Part shown: one piece after another, positions 15,542 to 23,930 of the stretch
Layout of the letters: each line of letters begins with the position of its first letter
How positions within the stretch are numbered: position 1 is the first letter of the stretch
Origin: Caldilineae bacterium
Lineage (GTDB): Bacteria > Chloroflexota > Anaerolineae > J102
Direction of reading: 5' to 3'
Length of the DNA: 28,646 nucleotides
Assembly: GCA_011176555.1 (NCBI GenBank)
Contig: DUEF01000007.1
Location: 1-28,646, forward strand
The notes under the pieces: generated by a model
What the model was told of the DNA's origin: nothing
Databases searched by the model: none
The model's input: the letters and a program-made list of their open reading frames with translations, nothing else
Made by a program: the position numbers and the translations under genes

Positions 15542-15594
15542 CGACATCCCCCTGGCGAACAGTCGTCCGGTTCATCAAAAGGGGCGACGTTCGT

Positions 15595-15623
15595 ATTATC
15601 ATCAGACTTTCGTGATCCCCCAA
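15595..15623 (-). promoter_or_regulatory. Candidate promoter of the glycoside-hydrolase gene
   Basis: Minus-strand TTGGGG (15623-15618), a 17-nt spacer and GATAAT (15600-15595, 5 of 6). The leader would be about 110 nt and would contain the palindrome at 15527-15541. Confidence 0.35.
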
Positions 15624-15663
15624 AGTTTGATAAGTCGTAGCATCACCCCCGCCATGACACGAG

Positions 15664-15692
15664 TTGCTCGAAATGCGCAGTCGCTATACAAT
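15664..15692 (+). promoter_or_regulatory. Candidate promoter of the threonine-synthase-like gene
   Basis: TTGCTC (15664-15669), a 17-nt spacer and TACAAT (15687-15692, 5 of 6). The start would be near 15699, only about 13 nt before the ATG at 15712. Confidence 0.4.
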
Positions 15693-15711
15693 GTGCGCTA
15701 AGAGACGACTC

Positions 15712-16821
15712 ATGCCCACCCACCCCTTCAAACTACGTTGCCGACGCTGTAACCAACCGGTGCGCTGGCCCCCGCCCAGCCCCCGCTGTCCCCGCCCTAC
15801 CTGCGGAGGCCCGTTACAGCCGATTCGCAACATCGTATTCGACGCCACATTGATCGAGCCCGCCCAGCAGGGGATGTGGCGTTATCAGCACATGCTCCCC
15901 CCCCTGCCCGACGACCCCATCACCCTGGGCGAGGGCTGGACGCCACTGCTCAACCACAAACGGGAACCCTACCAGGTTTTCCTCAAAAACGACAGTCTGA
16001 ACCCCACCGACAGCTATAAAGACCGCGGCGCCGCCATGCTCATCAACAACTTGGGCGATGCCGAGGTGGTGATCGACGACTCCTCCGGCAATGCTGGCGC
16101 CGCCCTGGCCGCGTACGCTGCTCGGGCCAACGTTCAAGCCAGGGTTTACATTCCCGTCGACGCTCATAGCTCCAAACTCGATCAAATCGCCCGCTATGGC
16201 GCCGAAATCGTGACGGTGGAAGGCGATCGGGACGAAGTGGCCAGAGTCGCCGAGGCCGCTGCCAATGATCCCGCCGTGTTCTACGCGAGCCATGCCTGGC
16301 ACCCCGGCTACGTACTGGCCATCCAGACCATCGCCTGGGAGATCTGGGAGCAACTCGGTAGAAAAGCGCCCGATTGGGTGGTGCTGCCGGCGGGGAACGG
16401 CGCTCTACTACGAGGCGTGCGTTGGGGCTTCCGTTCCCTGCAAAAAGGCAAATTGATCAAATCGCTACCGCGCTTAGTGGCTGTGCAATCAGACCATTGC
16501 GCGCCGCTGCTCGCTTATAGAAAAGGCGAGTATCACGCCACCCACTTCCAGGCCGAGCCCACCGTGGCCGATGGCGTAGCCATCCCCAATCCGCCGCTGA
16601 TCGAGGCGATGGGCGCAGCCGTGAAAAAAACCAAGGGCAGAGTGATTGCCGTTCCTGAAGAGGAAATCCTTCCCGCTCAGGATAAGTTGGCGCGTCATGG
16701 GTTCTTTGTCGAACCAACTGCCGCCTTGTCCTACGCCGCCCTGCCTTATCTCGAACATAAATTCAAACCAGGACAGACGGTTGTCCTCATCCTCACCGGC
16801 CATGGCCTCAAATCGAACTGA
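15712..16821 (+). CDS. Threonine-synthase-like PLP-dependent enzyme with N-terminal zinc ribbon
   Basis: Fold-type II PLP enzyme of 369 aa. Residues 10-31 form a Cys4 zinc ribbon (C10, C13, C26, C31). The PLP lysine is K103 in LNPTDSYKDRG. The phosphate and substrate loop is SSGNAGA (124-130), and a GNGALL segment follows later. The order zinc ribbon, WRYQHMLPP, TLGEGWTPL, SYKDRG is that of threonine synthases of this class, which make threonine from O-phosphohomoserine. The usual NPTGSFKDRG reads NPTDSYKDRG here, so a paralogous beta-replacing enzyme is possible and I give no gene symbol. A frame from a TTG at 15664 would lie on the promoter; ATG 15712 begins just before the ribbon. Its end overlaps rnc by 20 nt. 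Confidence 0.85.
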   Translation: MPTHPFKLRCRRCNQPVRWPPPSPRCPRPTCGGPLQPIRNIVFDATLIEPAQQGMWRYQHMLPPLPDDPITLGEGWTPLLNHKREPYQVFLKNDSLNPTDSYKDRGAAMLINNLGDAEVVIDDSSGNAGAALAAYAARANVQARVYIPVDAHSSKLDQIARYGAEIVTVEGDRDEVARVAEAAANDPAVFYASHAWHPGYVLAIQTIAWEIWEQLGRKAPDWVVLPAGNGALLRGVRWGFRSLQKGKLIKSLPRLVAVQSDHCAPLLAYRKGEYHATHFQAEPTVADGVAIPNPPLIEAMGAAVKKTKGRVIAVPEEEILPAQDKLARHGFFVEPTAALSYAALPYLEHKFKPGQTVVLILTGHGLKSN

Positions 16822-17521
16822 CCCGCTGAAAATCGCCCTGGAGTACGAACAGCGCCTGGGCATTCCCTTCGAAAACAAGAGCCTCCTGGTGCGTGCGCTC
16901 ACGCATCGCTCATACCTGAACGAAGCGCCCTTTCTGCACGCAGACAACGAACGCCTGGAGTTCTTGGGCGACGCCGTACTCGATCTGGTGGTGGCCGAAA
17001 TCCTGTATCAACGTTTTCCCGAACAGCGAGAGGGGCCCCTGACGGCGATGCGGGCCAGCCTGGTGCGCCGCGAAACCCTGGCCACATTTGCGCGACAGAT
17101 CGATCTCGGCGATCAAATCCTGCTGGGCAAAGGCGAGGAAGACGGTGGTGGTCGCGACCGGGACGCCATCCTCCACGCCGTCTTCGAAGCCCTGGTGGGC
17201 GCGATCTTTCTGGACAGCGATCTCGATACCGTCACCGATTTTCTGCGCCCATTCCTAGAACCGGAGATCGGACAGTTGCAGGCGGGACATTTGCACAAAG
17301 ACGCCAAGAGTCGTTTGCAAGAGTGGTCGCAAGCTGAAAAAAACATCACGCCACGCTATCACACTGTCGCCAGCACGGGCCCGGATCACGCCAAAGAATT
17401 CACCATCGAAGTCCAGATCGGCGATCGGGTGTACGGGGTTGGTCGGGGCAAAAGCAAACAACGCGCGGCCCAGGCTGCGGCGGGGGCGGCTCTGGAACGC
17501 ATCGCCAACGGTGCGGACTGA
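16802..17521 (+). CDS. rnc: Ribonuclease III
   Basis: Double-strand-specific endoribonuclease for rRNA and other RNA processing, 239 aa. The catalytic domain has the signature NERLEFLGDAVL (49-60; E50, E53, D57) and a second acidic helix ILHAVFEALVGAIFLD with E129. At the place of E. coli D114 (ILAD) there is Ala 126. Residues about 166-236 are a double-stranded-RNA-binding domain (KDAKSRLQEW to RAAQAAAGAALERI). The open frame reaches back to 16646, inside the PLP enzyme gene; ATG 16802 puts the start 20 nt before that gene's stop and gives a normal length. smc follows 183 nt later, a common bacterial arrangement. Confidence 0.95.
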   Translation: MASNRTDPLKIALEYEQRLGIPFENKSLLVRALTHRSYLNEAPFLHADNERLEFLGDAVLDLVVAEILYQRFPEQREGPLTAMRASLVRRETLATFARQIDLGDQILLGKGEEDGGGRDRDAILHAVFEALVGAIFLDSDLDTVTDFLRPFLEPEIGQLQAGHLHKDAKSRLQEWSQAEKNITPRYHTVASTGPDHAKEFTIEVQIGDRVYGVGRGKSKQRAAQAAAGAALERIANGAD

Positions 17522-17704
17522 CAATCGACAATCCACGAAAACGCATTACGCCAGGAAATAGTCGCCCCCCTGGGTCTGGCAAAGGGAGAGGCGATCTGGT
17601 GGAGGATATGCCATTCGCAATCCCCCCTGCCATTTCCCAAACTCCCACCGCCCATGATACCCTTTTACGTTCTCTGATCCCGACCATTTCCCCCGCTTCC
17701 CCTC
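17522..17704. other. Gap between rnc and smc
   Basis: 183 nt with a pyrimidine-rich stretch just before the smc ATG and no Shine-Dalgarno. I could not identify a convincing promoter, terminator or small gene. Reverse-strand open frames here have no coding support. Confidence 0.5.
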
Positions 17705-20700
17705 ATGCGTCTCAAGAAAGTCCAACTCCACGGCTACAAAACATTCGCCAATAAGACCGAATTTATCTTCGACAAAGGCATAACCGCTATTGTCGGGCCC
17801 AATGGCAGCGGCAAAAGCAATGTCGCCGACGCCATTCGTTGGGTGATGGGCGAACAGGCTTACAGCGTGATGCGCGGCAAGAAAACCGAAGATATGATCT
17901 TCAATGGATCGAGCGAACGGGCGCGCATGGGCATGGCCGAGGCCATCATCACCCTGGACAACAGCGACAACTGGTTGCCCATCGATTTTGACGAGGTGGT
18001 GATCGGACGGCGCGCTTACCGATCAGGCGAGAACGAGTATTTCATCAACAACAACAAAGTACGGCTGCGCGATGTCCACGAGCTGCTGGATCGCTCCGGG
18101 CTGGGACGACGCACGCACACCGTGATCGGGCAGGGGATGATCGACAAGGCCCTGGCGCTGAAACCTGAGGATCGCCGGGCCCTGTTCGAGGAAGCTGCGG
18201 GCATCACCATCTACCGCACCAAGCGCCGTCGCACCATCGATCAGTTGGCTAAAACCGAAGCCAACCTCACGCGCGTGCGCGACATCATCGCCGAAATCTC
18301 ACCTCGCCTGCGCCAACTGGAACGACAGGCTGAAAAGGCCCGTCAACACGAAGAGATCAGCGCCGAGTTGCGTGACTTGCTGCGCACCTGGTACGGCTAC
18401 AACTGGCATCTCGCCTTGAGCAAACTGGTGGACGCCCGCGCGGCAGTCGCGCATTGGCAACAGATCATCGAGCGCGCTCACGGCAATATCGAAAGCTATA
18501 ACGCCGAAACCGCAGCCCTGCGCCAACGCCAAACCGAACTCCGCAGCCAGTTGGCCGAATGGCGGCGTCTACTGGCCGAACACGAAAACGCCAGAGCCGA
18601 TTTCGTGCGGGAGCAGGCCGTGGGGCAGGAGCGACTGCGGGCGTTGCGAAGCAATATCGAGCGTTTTCAGCATGAGGAAGAAATTCTGCGAGAACGGCTG
18701 CAAGGCGAGCAAGCGCGCTTGGCCGAGGCCGAAACGGAGTTAGGCGCCATCAACGCCCAGCGCCAGACGCATGAGGTGCAAGTCACCCAGGCGCTGGCGG
18801 ATTTGCACGCCCTGGAACAGGCCCGCCAGCAGACGGAGAGCCAATTGGCCGAGGCGCAGCGCAAGCATCTCGATTTCACCACCCGCCTGGCCGATCGCCA
18901 GAACCGGGTGACCCAGGCCAAGGAAAATCGTCAGGCGGTGAAGGAAGAGCGCACCGCCGAGATCGAAGCCGCGGCCAAAGCGCTGGCCGAAGCCCAGACG
19001 TTACAACAGGAATATGCGCAGGTCGGCGATGAATTGCAAGCGTTGGGGGAACAGATTTCCGCTTTGCGCGAGCGTCACCGCACCGCGGAAGCGCGCCAGC
19101 AAGAGCACGTTGCCCGCCGCGCCAAACTGGAAAACCAGCGCGCCGAGTTGGATGCGCAATTGCGAGCGCATCGGGCTCGCTACGAACTACTCGATCGCTT
19201 ACGCGCCGAGGGCGAAGGCCTTTATGCCGGCGTACGGCAGGTGATTCGGGCCAGCCAACGTGGTGATTTGTCCGGCATCCTCGGCCCTGTGGCCACCCAG
19301 CTTCATGTCCCCGACCGTTTCGAGCAGGCCATCGAAGTGGCGTTGGGCTCCAGAATTCAGGATGTGGTGGTGGATAGCTGGGATGACGCCGAGCGCGCGA
19401 TCGCCCATCTCAAAGCCACCCGCAGCGGGCGCGCCACCTTCTTGCCCCTGGACAACCTGCGTCCCCTCCGCCGGCGCTCGACGCCCAAAACGCCCGGCGT
19501 ACTGGGTTGGGCCGCTGATTTGGTCGAATACGACGCCAGGGTCGAGCCTGCCATAGAGTTGTTGCTGGGCCAGATTCTGGTTGTCGATGATCTGGAATCG
19601 GCCCGCCGCGTCAGCCGCCAGGGCGAACGTCCTCGCATCGTTACGCTGGAGGGCGATTTTGTGCATCCGGGCGGGAGCGTCAGCGGCGGCAGTCGCAGCA
19701 AACGGCAGAAGGGGGGCATGTTGGCCCGCGAACGCGAGTGGCGCAATCTGCCCAAACAGATCGAGCGCACCGTTTCGCAGATGCGGGAACTCAATCAGGG
19801 AATCGAGGGCCTGAATCAGGCGATCCTATCGGTGGATGAGGAACTAACGGCTTTGGTGAAAGAAGCAACCAGGCTGAGTGATGTGGAACGGGAACGCACC
19901 GCGGTGCTGGGGCGTTTGCAGAGCGGCATCGACCGAGCGCGGCAAACGCAGGCCTGGCACAATGAACGGGCCAAAAAATTGGCGCTGGATCTGGAGAATT
20001 TCGGCCGGAAGTTGGCGGGGTTGCGCCAGGAAATCGGCGAATTCAGTGAACAACAGGGCATCGTGTCCAACCGCATCGCCGCCCTCGAGGAGAAGTTGGC
20101 GACGTTGGGTACGACCGGTCTGGTGCAGGCCGTAGCGCAGGCCCAGGCTCGACTCGATGCGATTGATGAGCGCCGCCAGAGCCAGCAGACGCTGGTGGAG
20201 AATCATCGCCAGAGGGCGCGTCAGACCGAAGCGGAAATCGCCGATCGGCGCCGTCGTATCCTCGCCCTGACTGAGGAAACGGCGGCGTTGAAGGAGCGGC
20301 TTGCCAGCTTACTGACTGATCACCAACAAAACGATCAGGCTTATCTGGCGTTGACGGGGAAAGTGGCGCCGGCGCAACAAGAGTTGGACGAGCTAGAGGC
20401 TGGTTGGATCGAGCACGATCGACGGGGCGAGGCTCTGCGGGAGCGCTTGCACCAAGAGGAGTTGCAACTCAACCAGGCGCAACTGGCGTTGCAGCGGGCC
20501 GAGGATCATCTCACTTATTTGCGCAGCCAGATCGAATCTGACTTTGGCCTTGTGGCGCTGGAAACCGAGGATGGGTTCGCCAGCCAAGAGCCCTTGCCCT
20601 TCGATCAGATCGTCACCGCCCTGCCACGGGTTGAGACGCTTCCCCAGGGCGCTAAAACCGAGATCCGCCGCCTCAAAGGATTGCTCAATCGCCTGGGGCC

Positions 20701-21310
20701 GATCAATCCCGAGGCGCAGGAAGAATACGCCGCCACCAAGGAACGTCACGAGTTCCTTTCGCAACAATCGTTGGATTTGGAAGACGCCTCGGCGCAAATG
20801 CGCAAGGTGATCGCCGAGCTGGACCAATTGATGGATCAAGAGTTTCGGCGCACGTTCAAAGAGGTCGCCAAGGCTTTCACCCGTTATTTCACCCGGCTCT
20901 TTGGCGGCGGCACGGCCAAGCTGGCGCTGACCGACGCCAACGACATCACCAACACCGGCGTCGAAATCATCGCCCGACCGCCCGGCAAACGCCCGACCAA
21001 CTTGTCGATGCTCTCAGGCGGCGAAAGGGCGCTGACTGCGGCCGCCCTGATTTTCTCGATTCTGTCTGTCAGCCCCACCCCTTTCTGTGTGCTCGATGAA
21101 GTAGACGCCGCCCTGGACGAAGCGAACATCACCCGGGTGCGCGATGTGCTGAAGGAGCTCACCGAGCACGCTCAGATCATCGTGATCACGCACAACCGGG
21201 GCACATTGGAAGCCGCAGAGACGATTTACGGCATCAGCATCGGTTCGGACAGCGTTTCACAGTCACTTTCGCTGAAATTGGATAACGGACGTTTACAAGC
21301 AGCGGAATAG
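17705..21310 (+). CDS. smc: Chromosome segregation ATPase SMC
   Basis: Condensin subunit that compacts and separates chromosomes, 1201 aa, normal for the family. The N-terminal head has Walker A GPNGSGKS (31-38) and the QG-containing signature near IGQGMIDKAL. Coiled coil runs about 165-500 and 670-1010, rich in Gln, Glu, Ala and Arg heptads. The hinge is at about 505-665 (from LYAGVRQVI to the Gly-rich GGSVSGGSRSK). The C-terminal head has the ABC signature LSGGERAL (from about 1103) and Walker B FCVLDEVDAALDE (D1131, E1132). No ScpA, ScpB or ftsY gene is adjacent. It ends 22 nt from the stop of the convergent transglutaminase gene. Confidence 0.97.
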   Translation: MRLKKVQLHGYKTFANKTEFIFDKGITAIVGPNGSGKSNVADAIRWVMGEQAYSVMRGKKTEDMIFNGSSERARMGMAEAIITLDNSDNWLPIDFDEVVIGRRAYRSGENEYFINNNKVRLRDVHELLDRSGLGRRTHTVIGQGMIDKALALKPEDRRALFEEAAGITIYRTKRRRTIDQLAKTEANLTRVRDIIAEISPRLRQLERQAEKARQHEEISAELRDLLRTWYGYNWHLALSKLVDARAAVAHWQQIIERAHGNIESYNAETAALRQRQTELRSQLAEWRRLLAEHENARADFVREQAVGQERLRALRSNIERFQHEEEILRERLQGEQARLAEAETELGAINAQRQTHEVQVTQALADLHALEQARQQTESQLAEAQRKHLDFTTRLADRQNRVTQAKENRQAVKEERTAEIEAAAKALAEAQTLQQEYAQVGDELQALGEQISALRERHRTAEARQQEHVARRAKLENQRAELDAQLRAHRARYELLDRLRAEGEGLYAGVRQVIRASQRGDLSGILGPVATQLHVPDRFEQAIEVALGSRIQDVVVDSWDDAERAIAHLKATRSGRATFLPLDNLRPLRRRSTPKTPGVLGWAADLVEYDARVEPAIELLLGQILVVDDLESARRVSRQGERPRIVTLEGDFVHPGGSVSGGSRSKRQKGGMLAREREWRNLPKQIERTVSQMRELNQGIEGLNQAILSVDEELTALVKEATRLSDVERERTAVLGRLQSGIDRARQTQAWHNERAKKLALDLENFGRKLAGLRQEIGEFSEQQGIVSNRIAALEEKLATLGTTGLVQAVAQAQARLDAIDERRQSQQTLVENHRQRARQTEAEIADRRRRILALTEETAALKERLASLLTDHQQNDQAYLALTGKVAPAQQELDELEAGWIEHDRRGEALRERLHQEELQLNQAQLALQRAEDHLTYLRSQIESDFGLVALETEDGFASQEPLPFDQIVTALPRVETLPQGAKTEIRRLKGLLNRLGPINPEAQEEYAATKERHEFLSQQSLDLEDASAQMRKVIAELDQLMDQEFRRTFKEVAKAFTRYFTRLFGGGTAKLALTDANDITNTGVEIIARPPGKRPTNLSMLSGGERALTAAALIFSILSVSPTPFCVLDEVDAALDEANITRVRDVLKELTEHAQIIVITHNRGTLEAAETIYGISIGSDSVSQSLSLKLDNGRLQAAE

Positions 21311-21332
21311 ATGAGGGTTGCAACACACTTCG

Positions 21333-23690
21333 CTACTCGTCCTGCACGAACAGCGAACGCTTCAAACCGGCGGGCAGGTGCAGGCGTTGGCGAAGCCAAT
21401 AACGCCAGAAAATGGGGCGAATGGTTAGCCAGGAAAGCTGGGCGTCACTGGCTTGATCTGGCGAAATATCGTGGGGGCTGTATGTGTCCTCGGCATAGAG
21501 CTGCGCAATCGAATCGATGCCTGCAGCGGCGTCAGGCACGGCGTGAGCGAAAATCGCAGCCTGCTCCAGCGGGGTGAGGCTGGGGCGCTGGCCCAGACCG
21601 AAACGCCGGGCCCAGTGCATCAGCTTCTCCCACAGGCGGACGCTAAAACCCTGGGGCACAGTGCGGAAGACCGGACGCTTGCGTTGTCCCTGTGGCCGCC
21701 CCAGGCGGCGAGCGCTCCAGATGGCGATCAGGAGGATGCCCAGCACGGCCGCAACCAGAAGCAGACGCCCGCCCGTTCCCGCCAGCAGGGTTGTCGTCGT
21801 GGGGGCTAGCGGCGCTTCTCCTTCGCCCAGGGTTTCTTCGTCGATAGGGACATTGCCCTCTTCTTCATCGGGATTGACGCCGCGCCCTGACAAACCGCCC
21901 TCATCATCCCCGAATTCGATTTCGCCGCTGGGTCGGGCGAGCGCGGGCTCGGCCGCGGTCGGTTCGAACTCAATCCAGCCGTACTTGGGAAAATACACTT
22001 CCACCCAGACATGCGCGTCGTTGTTACGGAGACGATAGAGTCCGGTTTGGGGCTGCTGTTCGCCGGTGGCGTAGCCGACGCTGAGGCGGGCGGGAATGCC
22101 CAAATGCCGCAACATAATCGCCATGCTGCTGGCGTAGTAATTGCAGTAGCCTTGCCGCTCCTCGAACAGAAAGTAGTCGATGCCGTCCTGGCCTGGTTTC
22201 GGCCCCGGAATCTGGTCGTTGTATTTGTAGCCACGCAGAAAACGCTCAAGGGTTTTGGCGATGTCGTAAGGGTTATCCAGGCCGGCGGTCACTTCATCCG
22301 CCAAATCGAACACCCTTTGGGGCACGGTGTCCGGTATTTGCAGATAACGCGCGGTGATATGATCGGGATACACGGTCGAAGCGGCTTTAAGTTGCGCCTC
22401 GGTGACATCGGGGATCGAACTCACGACCACATAACTGTCCCCCTCACTTTGCGACTTGCGCGAGACCACCATGGCCAATTCCGCTTCGCGGCGCTCTTCA
22501 TCCGCGGCGCCCGAATTTTCGATAGGGACGGTCACGATCTCCGCATCCGCGGGTAACATCGCCTTGATCGGCTGAGGAGCCGCTACCAGTACGTTGCCCG
22601 GCTGATAAACCGTAATGGTCTGGGTAATGGTTTTACGGTTGGACCAGGTCGGCACCTCGAAATCGCTATCATCGCCCAGGCGGACGCCTTCGCTTTGCCC
22701 CAAAAACCAGCCGCCCTGGAGGTATGTGTCCATGAACACGGCCCGGTAATAACGATCCACCGGGGTGTCCACATCCATAACGATCTCATCGGTCACTTCG
22801 CGCGGGCCGCCGAGCGCCAGGGCGGTGCCGAATGCCCGGGCGTTGTCGCCGGTATTGTAATTGACGGTGCTGAAGAGACGATCCCATTCCTGCTTGAAAT
22901 CCTGCCAAGGGCCTTGCAACGGCTCCAAGATGGGATTGATCTGACCATCGTTCGCGGCCGAGGGCAGTATCCACGAGGTGAAAATGACGAAAATGGCGAA
23001 AAGGATGCCGTCTCGCATGAAGTCGAAACTGATGTCGAAAGGAAACCGCACTCGGGCACTGCGCCACTCCACCTCTCGGTCCGCCAACGTCGCCCTCACC
23101 AGCAGGAGAATGGCGGTGAGCAGGTAAATGACGAAATAGCCGTTGAGGTGGGGAGGGCCATAGTAGAGATTGACGAGCATCGCCAATCCGGTGGGGAGGA
23201 TGGCCTGCCATTTCCGGCCTTCGCGGAAGTAAGACCAGGTGGCCCCGTAGGTCAGAATCCACATCAATATGCACATCAACAGCACGAACACCAGATTATC
23301 GGCGACTGGTTCGCCAATAAAGGCGCTGTATGCCCACATTATCGTGCGCTTGACGACATAAAACACGCTCTCTTGCCCCACCAAACCTTCCGGCGCCAAA
23401 CTCGCCATGCTCCAAAGAATCGCTGCCGCGCCCACAACCAGACTATAAACAAGGGAAAACAGATGCCGGAAATCGCTGAGCGCCACCAGCGTCCCCGCTA
23501 CCAGCGCCACCGACACCACCGGAAAAATCCGGTCTAAACCCGGACTCCAGTTGGCGGCATGGATCGACCAGGCGAGATTGGCGATCATGAAAGCCAGCAG
23601 CAGAAAATCGACCCAGGGGCGAATGAAAGCGCGGCGGGTTTGCACTGCGTGGCCAGATGCGGCCGCTGGGAAGTCAGTGAGCGTGGTCAT
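21333..23690 (-). CDS. TgpA-like membrane transglutaminase with DUF4129-like tail
   Basis: Membrane protein of about 785 aa from ATG 23690; an upstream TTG at 23741 in the same frame is less likely. The N-terminal 215 residues hold about six membrane helices. A long external part contains the transglutaminase-like core: C516 in RQGYCNYYASSMAIML, H560 in NNDAHVWVEVY, and E576 in WIEFEPT where Asp is the usual third residue. A Glu-rich, disordered stretch follows, then one more helix (TLLAGTGGRLLLVAAVLG) and a cytoplasmic tail resembling DUF4129 (LTPLEQAAIFAHAV). This order matches the TgpA family, often encoded with MoxR ATPase and DUF58 genes, neither of which is here. It may act on envelope proteins; the reaction is unproven. 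Confidence 0.88.
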   Translation of the reverse strand: MTTLTDFPAAASGHAVQTRRAFIRPWVDFLLLAFMIANLAWSIHAANWSPGLDRIFPVVSVALVAGTLVALSDFRHLFSLVYSLVVGAAAILWSMASLAPEGLVGQESVFYVVKRTIMWAYSAFIGEPVADNLVFVLLMCILMWILTYGATWSYFREGRKWQAILPTGLAMLVNLYYGPPHLNGYFVIYLLTAILLLVRATLADREVEWRSARVRFPFDISFDFMRDGILFAIFVIFTSWILPSAANDGQINPILEPLQGPWQDFKQEWDRLFSTVNYNTGDNARAFGTALALGGPREVTDEIVMDVDTPVDRYYRAVFMDTYLQGGWFLGQSEGVRLGDDSDFEVPTWSNRKTITQTITVYQPGNVLVAAPQPIKAMLPADAEIVTVPIENSGAADEERREAELAMVVSRKSQSEGDSYVVVSSIPDVTEAQLKAASTVYPDHITARYLQIPDTVPQRVFDLADEVTAGLDNPYDIAKTLERFLRGYKYNDQIPGPKPGQDGIDYFLFEERQGYCNYYASSMAIMLRHLGIPARLSVGYATGEQQPQTGLYRLRNNDAHVWVEVYFPKYGWIEFEPTAAEPALARPSGEIEFGDDEGGLSGRGVNPDEEEGNVPIDEETLGEGEAPLAPTTTTLLAGTGGRLLLVAAVLGILLIAIWSARRLGRPQGQRKRPVFRTVPQGFSVRLWEKLMHWARRFGLGQRPSLTPLEQAAIFAHAVPDAAAGIDSIAQLYAEDTYSPHDISPDQASDAQLSWLTIRPIFWRYWLRQRLHLPAGLKRSLFVQDE

Positions 23691-23763
23691 GGAGCGAAGC
23701 AACAGCCAACAAAAAACGGAACCCGTAGAGAGCAGGATCAAAGATTGTGGACTGTGGACGAAT

Positions 23764-23792
23764 AGTATCCAGTATTCGGCATACTTTGTCCA
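23764..23792 (-). promoter_or_regulatory. Candidate promoter of the transglutaminase gene
   Basis: Minus-strand TGGACA (23792-23787, 5 of 6), a 17-nt spacer and GATACT (23769-23764, 4 of 6). The leader to ATG 23690 would be about 65-70 nt. Confidence 0.35.
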
Positions 23793-23895
23793 ATTTATGG
23801 TAACAAATCCGCCGTCGCCAATCGGTGGGCTCGGTTACGAGTGAATGTTAGAATTTGATTAAGATACGGGGTGATCGCCAGTCTCCTTCTGTTTT

Positions 23896-23923
23896 TTGAC
23901 TCTGGCTCCATCTAGCCTAGAAT
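23896..23923 (+). promoter_or_regulatory. Strong promoter of the M42 operon, probably leaderless
   Basis: TTGACT (23896-23901), a 16-nt spacer and TAGAAT (23918-23923), each 5 of 6 to consensus. Transcription should start about 7 nt after the -10, at 23930-23931, which is the ATG itself. No Shine-Dalgarno precedes this ATG, which fits a leaderless message. Confidence 0.6.
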
Positions 23924-23930
23924 AGCGTGT

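Noticed and set aside
17386..17731. Reverse-strand open frames over the rnc-smc gap
   Set aside because: They overlap the ends of two well-defined genes, and no ribosome site or domain is seen.
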